Below are positions 34,353 through 43,600 of a DNA stretch of 64,000 nucleotides, one piece after another. The DNA lies in the NCBI GenBank assembly GCA_017429525.1, contig JAFROT010000013.1, forward strand, positions 62,001 through 126,000, written 5' to 3'. The position numbers were made by a program, and so were the translations under genes. The DNA comes from Bacteroidaceae bacterium. Its GTDB lineage: Bacteria; Bacteroidota; Bacteroidia; Bacteroidales; Bacteroidaceae. How positions within the stretch are numbered: position 1 is the stretch's first letter; each line of letters starts with the position of its first letter. Below the pieces are notes generated by a model that worked only from the letters and a program-made list of their open reading frames with translations, was not told the origin of the DNA and did not search any database.

Positions 34353-35348
34353 TTACTTCCTATGGCGACGGAAGAAGAGACGGCTCAGAGGCGCTTTCTT
34401 CTTCTGAACGAAAGGCTTCAGCACATCCTGCTCGGCTGCACGCGTGGCCTTCACGTCGTAATCGGGAGTGATGGTCTTATACGTGTAATCGCGGCCATCA
34501 GCCCTGCGGAGAGCGCCGTATGTATTAAAGGAATAGGAGCACTTGTAGGTGTCGCTGTCCTCATAGGTCTCGCCATCTTCTACTTCGTATTGCTCCTCAT
34601 AGACGACATCAGGCAGGATAGACGAAGCACGACCGAGACAGCCACAGTAAGCAAGCGCCTCGAAAATATCTGATTCGAGAACACAATATAAAAGATAATG
34701 AGTCCACTGACCGTAGACATTCTCATACTCATTATTGTAATCAAAAGTATAAGTATACGTCTCTGAACTCTTACCGTCAGAGCCAGACTCGGTTGATTTC
34801 CAAACGACTTTCTTCAGGACCTTACCCGAATAGGTATAATTGATAGAACCATTTCCTGTCATGGAGTAAGTCTTACCTTCATATTTTCCAGTCTCCTTTG
34901 CAGAACCGGTGATAGATGAGATTTGTTTGTTAGAATTGTAGCTGATAGAGTAATTCTCCGTTAACTTCAATTCAATTCCGTCATATTCTTCTATTCCGGA
35001 ACCTGTGACTTTTGAAAGGAAGCCATTGCTATTGAAAGAGAGTTTCACGGTGTATCCATCAGCTTCCAGTGTCATCCCTTTCTGTGAGAAATCGTAGTAA
35101 TCGCCATCGGCATAAATCTGTTCGAGGTTGCCACGCTCATCGTAGTAATAGCGAAAATCGCTCCCTACACTCGAGATGCGATAACCTTCGGGCAATTCGT
35201 GATTACCACGCCCATCATCGAGCTGACCAGCAGTTGACTTACCGGAGAATGAGCCACCGCCGCCACCTTCGTCGTCGTCATCGCCGCACGAAGTGAAGAC
35301 CATACCTGTTGCCAGCGCTACGGCCAACATGAGAAAATACTTTTTCAT
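34353..35348 (-). CDS. DUF4595-like surface lipoprotein
   Basis: The 331-residue protein has a lipoprotein signal (MKKYFLMLAVALATGMVFTSC) with the acylated cysteine followed by GDDDDEGGGGG. An acidic/glycine tether of this type is used for surface export of lipoproteins in Bacteroidetes. The body contains repeated beta-hairpin-type segments (YYYDERGNLEQI, KLSFNSNGFLSKV, SISYNSNKQISSI) as in DUF4595 proteins. The tail is strongly basic (KKKAPLSRLFFRRHRK). Its function is unknown. It is the last of three envelope-protein genes on this strand. Confidence 0.75.
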   Translation of the reverse strand: MKKYFLMLAVALATGMVFTSCGDDDDEGGGGGSFSGKSTAGQLDDGRGNHELPEGYRISSVGSDFRYYYDERGNLEQIYADGDYYDFSQKGMTLEADGYTVKLSFNSNGFLSKVTGSGIEEYDGIELKLTENYSISYNSNKQISSITGSAKETGKYEGKTYSMTGNGSINYTYSGKVLKKVVWKSTESGSDGKSSETYTYTFDYNNEYENVYGQWTHYLLYCVLESDIFEALAYCGCLGRASSILPDVVYEEQYEVEDGETYEDSDTYKCSYSFNTYGALRRADGRDYTYKTITPDYDVKATRAAEQDVLKPFVQKKKAPLSRLFFRRHRK

Positions 35349-35386
35349 CGTAGATAAGTTCTTAGTAGGTTATTAAATTGATAAAA

Positions 35387-35428
35387 AGAATCCCCATCGT
35401 CCGTTTTTGGGACAGATGGGGGATTCCT
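35387..35428 (-). terminator. Terminator between the barrel and lipoprotein genes
   Basis: AGAATCCCCATC pairs with GATGGGGGATTCCT, with extra TCC/GGGA pairing inside; on the minus strand it is followed by TTTTTAT. It lies 12 bases after the barrel gene stop. Confidence 0.7.
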
Positions 35429-35439
35429 ATAAGTTCAAA

Positions 35440-36084
35440 TTAGAAAGCAATACCTAAGCGGAGCATGAGGCCACGGTTGTACATATCAACATCCTCCTCC
35501 CATTTAGCAAAGCCGCGCTGCCACATGAAGTCGAGGTTGAAGTTCTGATACCAAACGCCGAAGCCGAGCTGGATACCACCATCGAAGTGCTTGTAGCCAT
35601 CGACATCATCATCCCAGATGTTTACGGAATCATCACCGTCTGAGAATTTACCAGTATAGTCAAAAGATACGAAACCACCGAAGTGAGCATCGAGCTTGAT
35701 GTCGCTGGTAATTGCATACTTGTAACCAATCTGGATCGGCGTCCAACGGAAGTTGTGAGCAAAGAGCTTGAAATCAGAATGTTTCACCTTGTAGCCACGA
35801 GAGCCAAGGCCCCATTCCATACCCCAATACAGGCCACCTTTGATGCCATTATTGAAGCCATAGACGGCGTCATAGCAGGGTTTTGCCTTCGCGTAATCAC
35901 CGTCTACGTCGCTACCAACAGGCTTGGACATATCCAGACCGAAACGGACATAGCTGATGTTCTCCTTGGGAGTAACCGTCTTTTCGCCAACACGGAAGGT
36001 GCTGGAACTGCGAGAGGAAACAATCTGAGCCTGAGCTCCGATGGACAGCGCTACGGCTGCCATCAACATGAAAATCTTTTTCAT
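35440..36084 (-). CDS. Outer-membrane beta-barrel protein, hypothetical
   Basis: The 214-residue protein has a signal peptide (MKKIFMLMAAVALSIGAQAQ), alternating amphipathic strands (GIKGGLYWGMEWGLGSRGYKV, IQIGYKYAITSDIKLDAHFGGFVSF) and a C-terminal aromatic end (LMLRLGIAF) as in small outer-membrane barrels. The specific function is unknown. It lies 27 bases after the preceding envelope gene. Confidence 0.8.
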   Translation of the reverse strand: MKKIFMLMAAVALSIGAQAQIVSSRSSSTFRVGEKTVTPKENISYVRFGLDMSKPVGSDVDGDYAKAKPCYDAVYGFNNGIKGGLYWGMEWGLGSRGYKVKHSDFKLFAHNFRWTPIQIGYKYAITSDIKLDAHFGGFVSFDYTGKFSDGDDSVNIWDDDVDGYKHFDGGIQLGFGVWYQNFNLDFMWQRGFAKWEEDVDMYNRGLMLRLGIAF

Positions 36085-36111
36085 ACTAAACTGTTATTTA
36101 AAAAGAATTGA

Positions 36112-36615
36112 TTAACGACGCGTTGTTGTCTTGATGGCAGCCTTGGCGGCACCGGTCTGCACGTCGGCCGTGCTCTGCGTACCATCTTGGAAGATCCACT
36201 GATAGTCATCCTTTGTGGCCGAACCCCACTTGACGAAATCGGCCGCGAAGCCCTTCACCGTCACGTGGAAGCCCTCGCTCGTATTACCCTTGATGTAGAA
36301 AGTAGCTGCTACGATGACATCTGCATTGTTGTCCTCAGCCAGCTTGAACACAGCACGGCTGCGGAGGTTGTCGAACAAAGCAGCACCCTCGCCTTGCATG
36401 GCCTGCACTTCGGCCAAGGTGAAGTCATAGGTCTTGGCGACACGGGTTTTGACCTCAAGCTCACATGTAAGGGGCTTCACATAAGCACGAGCGAAAGGAT
36501 CAACGACACGCGCCTGCGTGTCCTCGACACTACTGATGGTCTGAGACTTCTGAGCCATCGTGTTGCCAGCCATCAACATGGCGGCAGCCACAAAGAACAT
36601 TTTCAATCGGTTCAT
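36112..36615 (-). CDS. Exported hypothetical protein
   Basis: The 167-residue protein has a signal peptide (MNRLKMFFVAAAMLMAGNTMAQ) and a mixed alpha/beta body containing DNNADVIVAATFYI and EGFHVTVKGFAADFVKW. I do not recognise the family. It heads a group of three envelope genes on this strand. Confidence 0.7.
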   Translation of the reverse strand: MNRLKMFFVAAAMLMAGNTMAQKSQTISSVEDTQARVVDPFARAYVKPLTCELEVKTRVAKTYDFTLAEVQAMQGEGAALFDNLRSRAVFKLAEDNNADVIVAATFYIKGNTSEGFHVTVKGFAADFVKWGSATKDDYQWIFQDGTQSTADVQTGAAKAAIKTTTRR

Positions 36616-36727
36616 ACGAGTTGTTTAAATTAACTAAATTATTGTTTCGCGGTGCAAAAATACAAAGGTTCCTCGTTATGACCAAATTTTGATGCTCTTT
36701 TTTCCCTTAAATGATAAAGATTCCCTG

Positions 36728-38098
36728 TCACAACAGCGTGATGGTCATGACATGTCGAGTCGAGGCATCGACTTCAAAACCAGCGGCAGTGCGAATACCA
36801 ACGACCCAAGCGATGACATCGGGAGTGCAAACGACGAGCTGACGTTCTTTCTCGAAGAGCGACAGCTTGTGGTCGGTGAGCAGGTCGCTCACAAGGCGCG
36901 TACCCTCCATCCCAAAGGGCTGGAAGCGATCAGCCGGACGAGCGATGCGGATGGTAAGCGGCAAGGTGAGCTTCTCCAGATCGAAACAGGCCGTGCGTGC
37001 ATCGCGGGGAATAGCGAAAGAGGCTGGATCGATAGCTTGGCGACGAATGAGCAGACGCGTGCCATCGGGGGTCTCGAAAAGCCCGCTGAGGGGAATGGTC
37101 GTCTCACGGAAAGTGCTGGCGTCATCCTCGACCGACTGCCATAAGAGACGTCCACGATCGCGCAAGAGACGCCAATGCTCGCTCTTCCATTCGTGGCCCG
37201 ACTCGCCATCGAGATGATGATAGACATCGACTGCCTGTTCGGCGCTGAAGCCATGGTCGCGAAGAATCTCAAAGAGAATGTTTTGCGGAGCAATCGCCTT
37301 ACGAAGAGCACCGATGTCAATGCCCTCATCCGTCTCCACGTCCGCACGCTGGCGAGCGACGGCGTCAGCATATAGGGCTTCGGCATCACACAGACGGTCA
37401 ATGGTAGCGGCAAGGTTGGCTCGCACCCGCGGATTCATCTCTTCCATAAAAGGCAACACACGCAGACGAACGGCATTACGCATGGCCGCGTCGGCATCGA
37501 GGTTGGAACTGTCGGTGACGAAGGGTTGTTCGCGCTCATGCAGCCAAGCCTCAATGTCCGAGCGAGAGACGGCAAGGAGCGGACGCAACAGCTGCAGCGG
37601 TTCAGCCTGCTCCGAACGAGAGGCTACAGGAAGGGGAGCACTCACCTTCATCCCGGTGAGTCCATGGATGCCTGTTCCACGAATGAGGTTCAGGAGCATG
37701 GTTTCGATGTTATCGTCGCGATGATGAGCTACGCACAGAGCGACAGCGCCAAGCGCACGGAGTTGCTCGGCAAACCAACCATAGCGCAGGTCACGAGCAG
37801 CCATCTCCACGCTGATGCCATGGCGCTGGGCATAGGAACGCGTACGGAAATGGCGAACACTGACTGGTAACTCATGCTGACGGCAGAGGCGACGACAGAA
37901 TGCTTCGTCAGCATCGCTCTCTGTGGCTCGGAGTTCGAAATTACAATGAAGGGCATGGACAGAAAATCCCAATTCCTTGAGGGCAAGCAACAGGCAGACG
38001 CTATCGGCCCCGCCACTGAGCGCAACAGCGAGGAGTCCGCTCTCGGGAGAAATCCCGGCCTCAGCAAGAGCCTGCCTGACGTTTTCTAAGAGTGTCAT
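36728..38098 (-). CDS. tilS: tRNA(Ile)-lysidine synthase
   Basis: The 456-residue protein has the PP-loop signature LLAVALSGGADSVCLLLAL (residues about 22-40) and VAHHRDDNIETMLLNLIRGTGIHGLTGM, followed by the TilS substrate-binding and C-terminal domains. It adds lysine to the C34 of the minor tRNA-Ile so that it reads AUA codons and is essential in most bacteria. It lies upstream of, and divergent from, the tRNA-Cys gene. Confidence 0.95.
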   Translation of the reverse strand: MTLLENVRQALAEAGISPESGLLAVALSGGADSVCLLLALKELGFSVHALHCNFELRATESDADEAFCRRLCRQHELPVSVRHFRTRSYAQRHGISVEMAARDLRYGWFAEQLRALGAVALCVAHHRDDNIETMLLNLIRGTGIHGLTGMKVSAPLPVASRSEQAEPLQLLRPLLAVSRSDIEAWLHEREQPFVTDSSNLDADAAMRNAVRLRVLPFMEEMNPRVRANLAATIDRLCDAEALYADAVARQRADVETDEGIDIGALRKAIAPQNILFEILRDHGFSAEQAVDVYHHLDGESGHEWKSEHWRLLRDRGRLLWQSVEDDASTFRETTIPLSGLFETPDGTRLLIRRQAIDPASFAIPRDARTACFDLEKLTLPLTIRIARPADRFQPFGMEGTRLVSDLLTDHKLSLFEKERQLVVCTPDVIAWVVGIRTAAGFEVDASTRHVMTITLL

Positions 38099-38187
38099 TA
38101 CGGGTGTGTTGAGAGAAGTTTATATATAAATAACGCATTTTTTTCAAAAAAGTTGTGCAGAATGCTTGTTAATTCAAAAAAATGCCT

Positions 38188-38195
38188 TACCTTTG
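38188..38195 (+). promoter_or_regulatory. -7 box of the tRNA-Cys gene
   Basis: TACCTTTG at 38188-38195, with CTTG 19 bases upstream (38165-38168), fits the phylum promoter and lies 18 bases before the tRNA. Confidence 0.6.
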
Positions 38196-38213
38196 CACCC
38201 GCATTCAGGAAAT

Positions 38214-38285
38214 GGTGCCTTGGATGAGTGGCTTAGTCAACGGTCTGCAAAACCGTCTACAGCAGTTCGAATCTGCTAGGCACCT
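38214..38285 (+). tRNA. tRNA-Cys (anticodon GCA)
   Basis: GGTGCCT (38214-38220) pairs with AGGCACC (38278-38284) as the acceptor stem. The anticodon arm CGGTCT-GCA-AAACCG and the TTCGAAT T-loop are present, and the discriminator base is T, as expected for cysteine tRNA. The CCA end is not encoded. The tRNA is flanked by a promoter and a strong terminator. Confidence 0.95.
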
Positions 38286-38299
38286 CTGCTTGTAAACAG

Positions 38300-38327
38300 A
38301 AAGGACTCCTCACATGAGGAGTCCTTT
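38300..38327. terminator. Terminator after tRNA-Cys and the HAD gene
   Basis: AAAGGACTCCTCA (38300-38312) pairs with TGAGGAGTCCTTT (38315-38327), followed by TTCGTTTTT on the plus strand. The convergent HAD gene ends ten bases later, so it may serve both. Confidence 0.85.
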
Positions 38328-38336
38328 TCGTTTTTA

Positions 38337-39014
38337 TTACAACTCGAATGTCTCAATCTCTGCAGCCAAGGCATTCATGTCGGGGAAAACGCGATCGGCA
38401 CCCGCATCCCACAATGCGCTGTCGGGAAGCGGTCCTGTGTTGACAGCGATGGTGAAGATGCCTGCAGCATGGGCCGCCTGCACGCCCAGAGGAGCGTTCT
38501 CGATGACGACAGCCTCGTCAGCCCGCAGGTGGGCTTTCTGTAGTCCCATCAAATAAGGCTCGGGATCGGGCTTACCACGTTTGACATCAAAAGCCGTGAC
38601 CATCAACTCACGAGAGAACTGACCAGGGAAATGACGGTTGAGATTGTCAAGGAGCGATAGTTGCCCAGAGCCTGTGACGATAACTCGCATGAACCCACGC
38701 GCGCGTACCTTATTTAAAACGTCCGTCACGCCTGGCATGACAGGAGCCTCGCCTTGCTGCTCAAAATAGCGATTGAACTCCTCGCTCTTAGCGGCATAGA
38801 TCTCCTTGATCTCCGATTCGGTAGCATCACGCCCCCAGGTGCGCTGCGCGAGAGCATTGATGGTGCCGGCACCCGTGCGTCCTTCGTTCATGTACACCTC
38901 CTCTGCCGTCATCGAGAGGCCATAACGCTCTACGGCCTTCACCCAAGCGACGGCGTGCCCTGGCATTGAGTCGAAGAGCACGCCGTCCATATCAAATAAA
39001 AATGCTTTCAGCAT
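38337..39014 (-). CDS. HAD-superfamily phosphatase / beta-phosphoglucomutase-like
   Basis: The 225-residue protein has the HAD motif FLFDMDGVLFDSM (residues 5-17), an alpha-helical cap, VTGSGQLSLLDNL, KRGKPDPEPYLMGL and VIENAPLGVQAAHAAG. This set matches the phosphoglucomutase/phosphatase subgroup, where the second Asp of DxD is the acid/base. The substrate is a sugar phosphate by family, not determined. It follows pgi by 36 bases. Confidence 0.85.
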   Translation of the reverse strand: MLKAFLFDMDGVLFDSMPGHAVAWVKAVERYGLSMTAEEVYMNEGRTGAGTINALAQRTWGRDATESEIKEIYAAKSEEFNRYFEQQGEAPVMPGVTDVLNKVRARGFMRVIVTGSGQLSLLDNLNRHFPGQFSRELMVTAFDVKRGKPDPEPYLMGLQKAHLRADEAVVIENAPLGVQAAHAAGIFTIAVNTGPLPDSALWDAGADRVFPDMNALAAEIETFEL

Positions 39015-39050
39015 TTATCAGCCTTATGTTTACTGTTTAGTAGTGATGAA

Positions 39051-40385
39051 TTAACCAAGGCGAGCTTTGATAGCCTCAGTCTCTTTCTCATAACCAGGCT
39101 TGCCAAGAAGGGCGAACATATTCTTCTTGTAAGCCTCAACGCCAGGCTGGTTGAAAGCATTCACGCCAAGGAGCTGGCAGTGGATGCCACAGGCTTTCTC
39201 GAAGAAATAGATGAGCTGACCCAGATGGTAGGCATCGAGGCGATCAATAGTGATGCGGATGTTGGGCACGCCACCATCGACATGAGCCAGCTGAGTTCCG
39301 AGCTCAGCCATCTTGTTGACCTCGTCCACACGCTTGCCAGCAAGGAAGTTCAGGCCGTCGAGGTTCTCTTCGTCGCTGGGGAAGAGCAACTTATGTTCGG
39401 GATTCTCTACGCTGATCACCGTCTCAAAGATGGTGCGCTCGCCGTCCTGAATCCACTGACCCATCGAGTGGAGGTCGGTGGTGAGGTCTACGCTTGCGGG
39501 GAAGATACCCTTCTTGTCCTTACCCTCGCTCTCGCCATAGAGCTGTTTCCACCACTCAGCGATGAAATGCAGTTTGGGCTGATAGTTGGCCAGAATCTCA
39601 ATCTTCTTACCAGTCGTGTAAAGGGCAAAGCGGGTAGCGGCATACTGTGCAGCGGGATTCTCAGCGAAAGGAGCAGCTGCGGTCTGTTCCATGTCCTGTG
39701 CGCCCTTGACGAGTTGGTCGATGTCGAAACCAGCGACAGCGATAGGCAGCAGACCCACGGGAGTGAGCACGCTGAAGCGACCACCGACATTGTCGGGAAT
39801 GATGAAGCTCTTGTAGCCTTCCTTGTCAGCGCAAGTACGGGCTGCACCACGCTTGGCATCGGTAATGGCTACAATCACCTTGCGGGCTGCATCCTTGCCC
39901 ATCTGCTCCTCGCACTGCTTCTTCAGCAGACGGAAAGCGAGGGCTGTCTCGGTCGTAGTGCCGCTCTTGCTGATGTTGATGACACCGAACTTCTTACCCT
40001 GCAGATAAGTGGTCAATTCGCTGAGGTAGTCCTCGCCGATATTATTGCCAGCGAAGAGGATGACAGGGTTCTTGCCATCGTTGACGAGCCACTGGAAGCT
40101 GTTGCTGAGTGCTTCGATGACAGCCTTAGCACCGAGGTAGCTGCCACCGATACCGGCGACAACAACAGCGTCGCACTCCTGACGGAGGACGGCCGCAGTA
40201 GCCTTGATGTCAGCGAGGAACTCAGGGGTAATGCTGCTGGGCAGGTGCAACCAGCCGAGGAAATCGTTGCCCGGGCAGGTGCCTGCCTCAAGGGCTGTTT
40301 GTGCTGCTGCTACTTGGTCTGCGTAGCCATTGATGGTCTCTGTGCTCACGAAAGGAGCGGTCTTGGTAATGTCGAGTTTAAGCAT
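39051..40385 (-). CDS. pgi: Glucose-6-phosphate isomerase
   Basis: The 444-residue length is that of the short bacterial form. It contains [59 protein letters not shown] and the C-terminal [12 protein letters not shown]. It interconverts glucose-6-phosphate and fructose-6-phosphate. It lies between gpsA (67 bases upstream) and the HAD gene on one strand. Confidence 0.97.
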   Translation of the reverse strand: MLKLDITKTAPFVSTETINGYADQVAAAQTALEAGTCPGNDFLGWLHLPSSITPEFLADIKATAAVLRQECDAVVVAGIGGSYLGAKAVIEALSNSFQWLVNDGKNPVILFAGNNIGEDYLSELTTYLQGKKFGVINISKSGTTTETALAFRLLKKQCEEQMGKDAARKVIVAITDAKRGAARTCADKEGYKSFIIPDNVGGRFSVLTPVGLLPIAVAGFDIDQLVKGAQDMEQTAAAPFAENPAAQYAATRFALYTTGKKIEILANYQPKLHFIAEWWKQLYGESEGKDKKGIFPASVDLTTDLHSMGQWIQDGERTIFETVISVENPEHKLLFPSDEENLDGLNFLAGKRVDEVNKMAELGTQLAHVDGGVPNIRITIDRLDAYHLGQLIYFFEKACGIHCQLLGVNAFNQPGVEAYKKNMFALLGKPGYEKETEAIKARLG

Positions 40386-40452
40386 TTTGAAAATATTTTA
40401 GTGCGTTATTAAACAAAGATGCCCGACGACCGAGTCGTCAGGCGCAAGAGGA

Positions 40453-41511
40453 TTAGCGGAAGCTGTCTGTCAGAAGTTTGATCTCAATCGTCGGGGCTAT
40501 GCGTTCGTAAAGGATATTGTAAACGGCGTCGAGGATAGGCATGTTGACATGAAGATGGCGGTTGATTTCCTTCATACATTTACAACCGAAATAGCCTTCG
40601 GCGATCATCTCCATCTCAATCTGTGCGCTCTTGACCGAGTAGCCTTGGCCTATCATCTGACCGAAGATACGGTTGCGTGAGAACTGACTGTAGCCCGTCA
40701 CGATGAGGTCGCCCATGTAGACGCTCTCGAAGATGCTTCGCTGAATGGGGTGAACTGTTGCCAGGAAACGATTCATCTCCTGCAGAGCATTGGACATCAG
40801 AACGGCCTGGAAGTTATCGCCATACTTCAGGCCCTTGCAGATGCCCGCAGCAATGGCGTAGACATTCTTGAGTACTGATGCGTATTCAATGCCTATCACG
40901 TCACGTGACGTCTTGGTCTTCACGTAGCTCGAGGCCATCATCTCAGCAAAAGCCTCGGCCTTGATTTCGTCGGAACAGCCCACGGTGAGATAGGTGAGTC
41001 GGCCCAGCGCAACCTCCTCAGCATGCGAGGGACCTGCGAGCACGGCCAGATTCTCGTCGGGGACATTATAAACCTGATGGAAGAACTCCGACACGCACAG
41101 GTTCTCGTCGGGGACGATACCTTTGATGGCCGTAATATTGAATTTGTCGCGCAGGCGTACCTTCAACTTCTTGAGGTGGCTTTTCAGATAAGGTGAAGGC
41201 GTGACCCAGATGAGCGTGTCGGCATGCTCCACGACCTCGTTGATATCACTTGAGAAATGGATGCGGTTGACATCGAAGTGCACGCTTGTGAGATAGGCTG
41301 GGTTGTGACTGAGCCGCTTGAAGTCCTCAATGCGGTCGTCGCGACGCAAGTACCACCAGATGCTGTCGTTCTTCTCCAGCATCATCTTGGCGATAGCCGT
41401 TGCCCAACTGCCTCCGCCCATAATGGCGATGGCCGGGAAAAGCCCATCCCCCACCCTCTCTGCGGGTGAGGGCGCGTTTTCCTTTGAGGATGAAGAACCA
41501 AATCCGAACAT
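40453..41511 (-). CDS. gpsA: NAD(P)H-dependent glycerol-3-phosphate dehydrogenase
   Basis: The 352-residue protein has the Rossmann motif IAIMGGGSWATAIAKMM (residues about 29-45), TAIKGI, LAGPSHAEEVALGRLT and IEYASVLKNVYAIAAGICKG-like substrate regions. It makes sn-glycerol-3-phosphate for phospholipids. The normal Rossmann strand is preceded by about 27 extra residues (KENAPSPAERVGDGLFP). These are encoded by a palindromic GTGAGGGCGCG / CCCACCCTCTC element, so the ancestral start was probably nearer the GGG motif. It follows lysS by 48 bases. Confidence 0.93.
   Translation of the reverse strand: MFGFGSSSSKENAPSPAERVGDGLFPAIAIMGGGSWATAIAKMMLEKNDSIWWYLRRDDRIEDFKRLSHNPAYLTSVHFDVNRIHFSSDINEVVEHADTLIWVTPSPYLKSHLKKLKVRLRDKFNITAIKGIVPDENLCVSEFFHQVYNVPDENLAVLAGPSHAEEVALGRLTYLTVGCSDEIKAEAFAEMMASSYVKTKTSRDVIGIEYASVLKNVYAIAAGICKGLKYGDNFQAVLMSNALQEMNRFLATVHPIQRSIFESVYMGDLIVTGYSQFSRNRIFGQMIGQGYSVKSAQIEMEMIAEGYFGCKCMKEINRHLHVNMPILDAVYNILYERIAPTIEIKLLTDSFR
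41441..41476 (-). repeat. Palindromic element inside the start of gpsA
   Basis: CCCCCACCCTCTC, a loop and GGGTGAGGGCGCG form an imperfect palindrome of the same general design as the other elements, translated as ENAPSPAERVGDGL. Confidence 0.65.
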
Positions 41512-41559
41512 TGATCAATGACTGATGATGAATGACAAAAGAGAATGATGTAGCAGCCC

Positions 41560-43380
41560 TTACTCCTCGCTCTTTGTAGCTGAGGCGGAGGGAGTAAGGT
41601 TGCTGAGCAGATTCTCCAACTCCTGCACGCTGGGTTTCTCCATGTCCAGCTTATACTTCTTGATGACCTCGCCTATCTGCTGCTGCACCTTTTGCGCTTT
41701 CTGACCAGCAAGGTCGCTGACGAGGTTGTAGCCGCACTTGTAGAGGATGGGCACGAGGTCTTCGGCAAAACCGAGGGCCGTGAATGCTTCGGGCTTGTCC
41801 TTCGGGATGCGTTTCTCGGGCTTCATCTGCGGGAAGAGCATGATCTCGCCAATGGCGAACTTACCCGTCATGAGCATGGTCAGGCGGTCAATGCCGATGC
41901 CAATGCCGGAGGTGGGAGGCATACCATATTGCAGAGCGCGCAGAAAGTCGTGGTCGATGATCATCGCCTCGTCGTCGCCCTTAGCGGCCAAACGCATCTG
42001 CTCCTTGAAGCGCTCTTCCTGGTCAATCGGGTCGTTGAGCTCGGAATAGGCATTGGCCAGTTCCTTGCCGTTCACCATCAGTTCGAAGCGCTCCGTAAGG
42101 CCGGGCTTGGAGCGGTGCATCTTCGTCAGCGGCGACATCTCAACGGGATAATCGGTGATGAAGGTAGGCTGAATAAAGGTTCCCTCGCAAAACTCGCCGA
42201 AGAGTTCGTCGATGAGCTTGCCCTTACCCATAGTCTCGTCGACCTCCATGCCTTTCTCTTTGCAGAAGGCACGTATTTCATCTTCGCTCTTGCCGTCACA
42301 GTCGAAGCCTGTCTTCTCCTTGATTGCATCGAGGATGGGCAGACGGCGATAGGGAGCCTTGAACGAGATGACGTTGCCGTCGATCTCCACCTCAGGCTTA
42401 CCATTGACAGCAATGCAGATCTGCTCGAGCATGTGCTCCGTGAAGGACATCATCCAGTTGTAGTCCTTGTAGGAGACATACAGCTCCATACAAGTGAACT
42501 CGGGGTTATGGGTCTTGTCCATACCCTCGTTGCGGAAGTTCTTGCCCATCTCGTAGACACCCTCGAAACCGCCTACGATGAGACGTTTCAGATAGAGTTC
42601 CGTAGCAATACGCATGTACATATCCTGGTTCAGCGCATTGAAGTGCGTAATGAACGGGCGAGCCGATGCGCCACCGGCAATGCTCTGCAGGATGGGCGTC
42701 TCGACCTCGGTATAACCTGCCTCGTCAAGGATGCGGCGCATGGTACGAACGATGATGGCACGCTTCTCGAAAGTCTCTTTCACGCCTGCGTTGACCACGA
42801 GATCCACATAACGCTGACGGTAGCGCAGTTCGGGGTCGTCAAATGAGTCGTAGACGTTGCCATCGGCGTCGGTCTTCACGATAGGCAGTGGCTTCAGCGA
42901 CTTGGAAAGCACTTTCATCTCCATCACGTGGACGCTAATCTCTCCAGTCTTCGTGCGGAAGACATAACCCTTCACGCCGATGAAGTCACCCAGGTCAAGC
43001 AGTTTCTTGAAGACCACGTTATAAAGGTCTTTATTCTCGTCGGGACAGATAGCATCGCGCTGCACATACACCTGGATGCGGCCCTTCGAATCCTGCAATT
43101 CTGCAAAAGCAGCCTTACCCATGATACGCTTGCTCATGACACGTCCTGCGATGCTCACAACAGGGCTGTTCTCAGGGGTTGCCGTCTCGCGGACATCATT
43201 TCCTTCCTCGTCCTTGCCAATCACGGGCAAGTCTACGAAGTCATTAATGATATCTGTGCTCCACGCCGTCACGGGGAACTCGGCTGCTGGGTAAGGTTCA
43301 ATGCCCATATCACGCAGGGCTTGCATATTCTGGCGGCGAACAATTTCCTGCTCGCTCAACTCAAGTACTTTCAAATCCAT
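41560..43380 (-). CDS. lysS: Lysyl-tRNA synthetase, class II, with C-terminal extension
   Basis: The ATG at 43380 (MDLKVLELSEQEIVRRQNMQ) is preferred; the 14 codons before it overlap the promoter. The 606-residue protein has the OB-fold anticodon domain (VVSIAGRVMSKRIMGKAAFAELQDSKGRIQVY) and the class II motifs (FRNEGMDKTHNPEFTCMELY, GIGIGIDRLTMLMTG). About 90 extra C-terminal residues (LVPILYKCGYNLVSDLAGQK and following) form a helical extension seen in Bacteroidetes enzymes. The last residues contain TPSASA from the same GGCGGAGGGAG word that is expanded in hisB. A TACCTTTG box lies at 43419-43412 on the minus strand. Confidence 0.96.
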   Translation of the reverse strand: MDLKVLELSEQEIVRRQNMQALRDMGIEPYPAAEFPVTAWSTDIINDFVDLPVIGKDEEGNDVRETATPENSPVVSIAGRVMSKRIMGKAAFAELQDSKGRIQVYVQRDAICPDENKDLYNVVFKKLLDLGDFIGVKGYVFRTKTGEISVHVMEMKVLSKSLKPLPIVKTDADGNVYDSFDDPELRYRQRYVDLVVNAGVKETFEKRAIIVRTMRRILDEAGYTEVETPILQSIAGGASARPFITHFNALNQDMYMRIATELYLKRLIVGGFEGVYEMGKNFRNEGMDKTHNPEFTCMELYVSYKDYNWMMSFTEHMLEQICIAVNGKPEVEIDGNVISFKAPYRRLPILDAIKEKTGFDCDGKSEDEIRAFCKEKGMEVDETMGKGKLIDELFGEFCEGTFIQPTFITDYPVEMSPLTKMHRSKPGLTERFELMVNGKELANAYSELNDPIDQEERFKEQMRLAAKGDDEAMIIDHDFLRALQYGMPPTSGIGIGIDRLTMLMTGKFAIGEIMLFPQMKPEKRIPKDKPEAFTALGFAEDLVPILYKCGYNLVSDLAGQKAQKVQQQIGEVIKKYKLDMEKPSVQELENLLSNLTPSASATKSEE

Positions 43381-43547
43381 ATTCTTTTGATAAAACGATT
43401 TAATTCCGCGGCAAAGGTACAAAAAAAAACGAGAAGAAGTGCCCTCGCAACCTTAAAAATCCTTTAAAGTAGGACGTTTCATTGATAAAGGCCAAAAACC
43501 TCACGCTTTCGGTCAAAAAACATAACTCCGGAAGTCGCTTCCCACGT

Positions 43548-43555
43548 TAACTTTG
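43548..43555 (+). promoter_or_regulatory. -7 box upstream of rhaA
   Basis: TAACTTTG at 43548-43555 matches the -7 element and lies 45 bases before the rhaA start. No TTTG is found at the normal -33 distance, which suits activator-dependent control. Confidence 0.45.
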
Positions 43556-43600
43556 TACCCGCAAAACCGAATAAACAAAAACTTATAAACTCAACTCATC

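Noticed and set aside
39180-40412. A 410-codon plus-strand frame opposite pgi
   Set aside because: Pgi on the minus strand is unambiguous; the opposite frame is a shadow.
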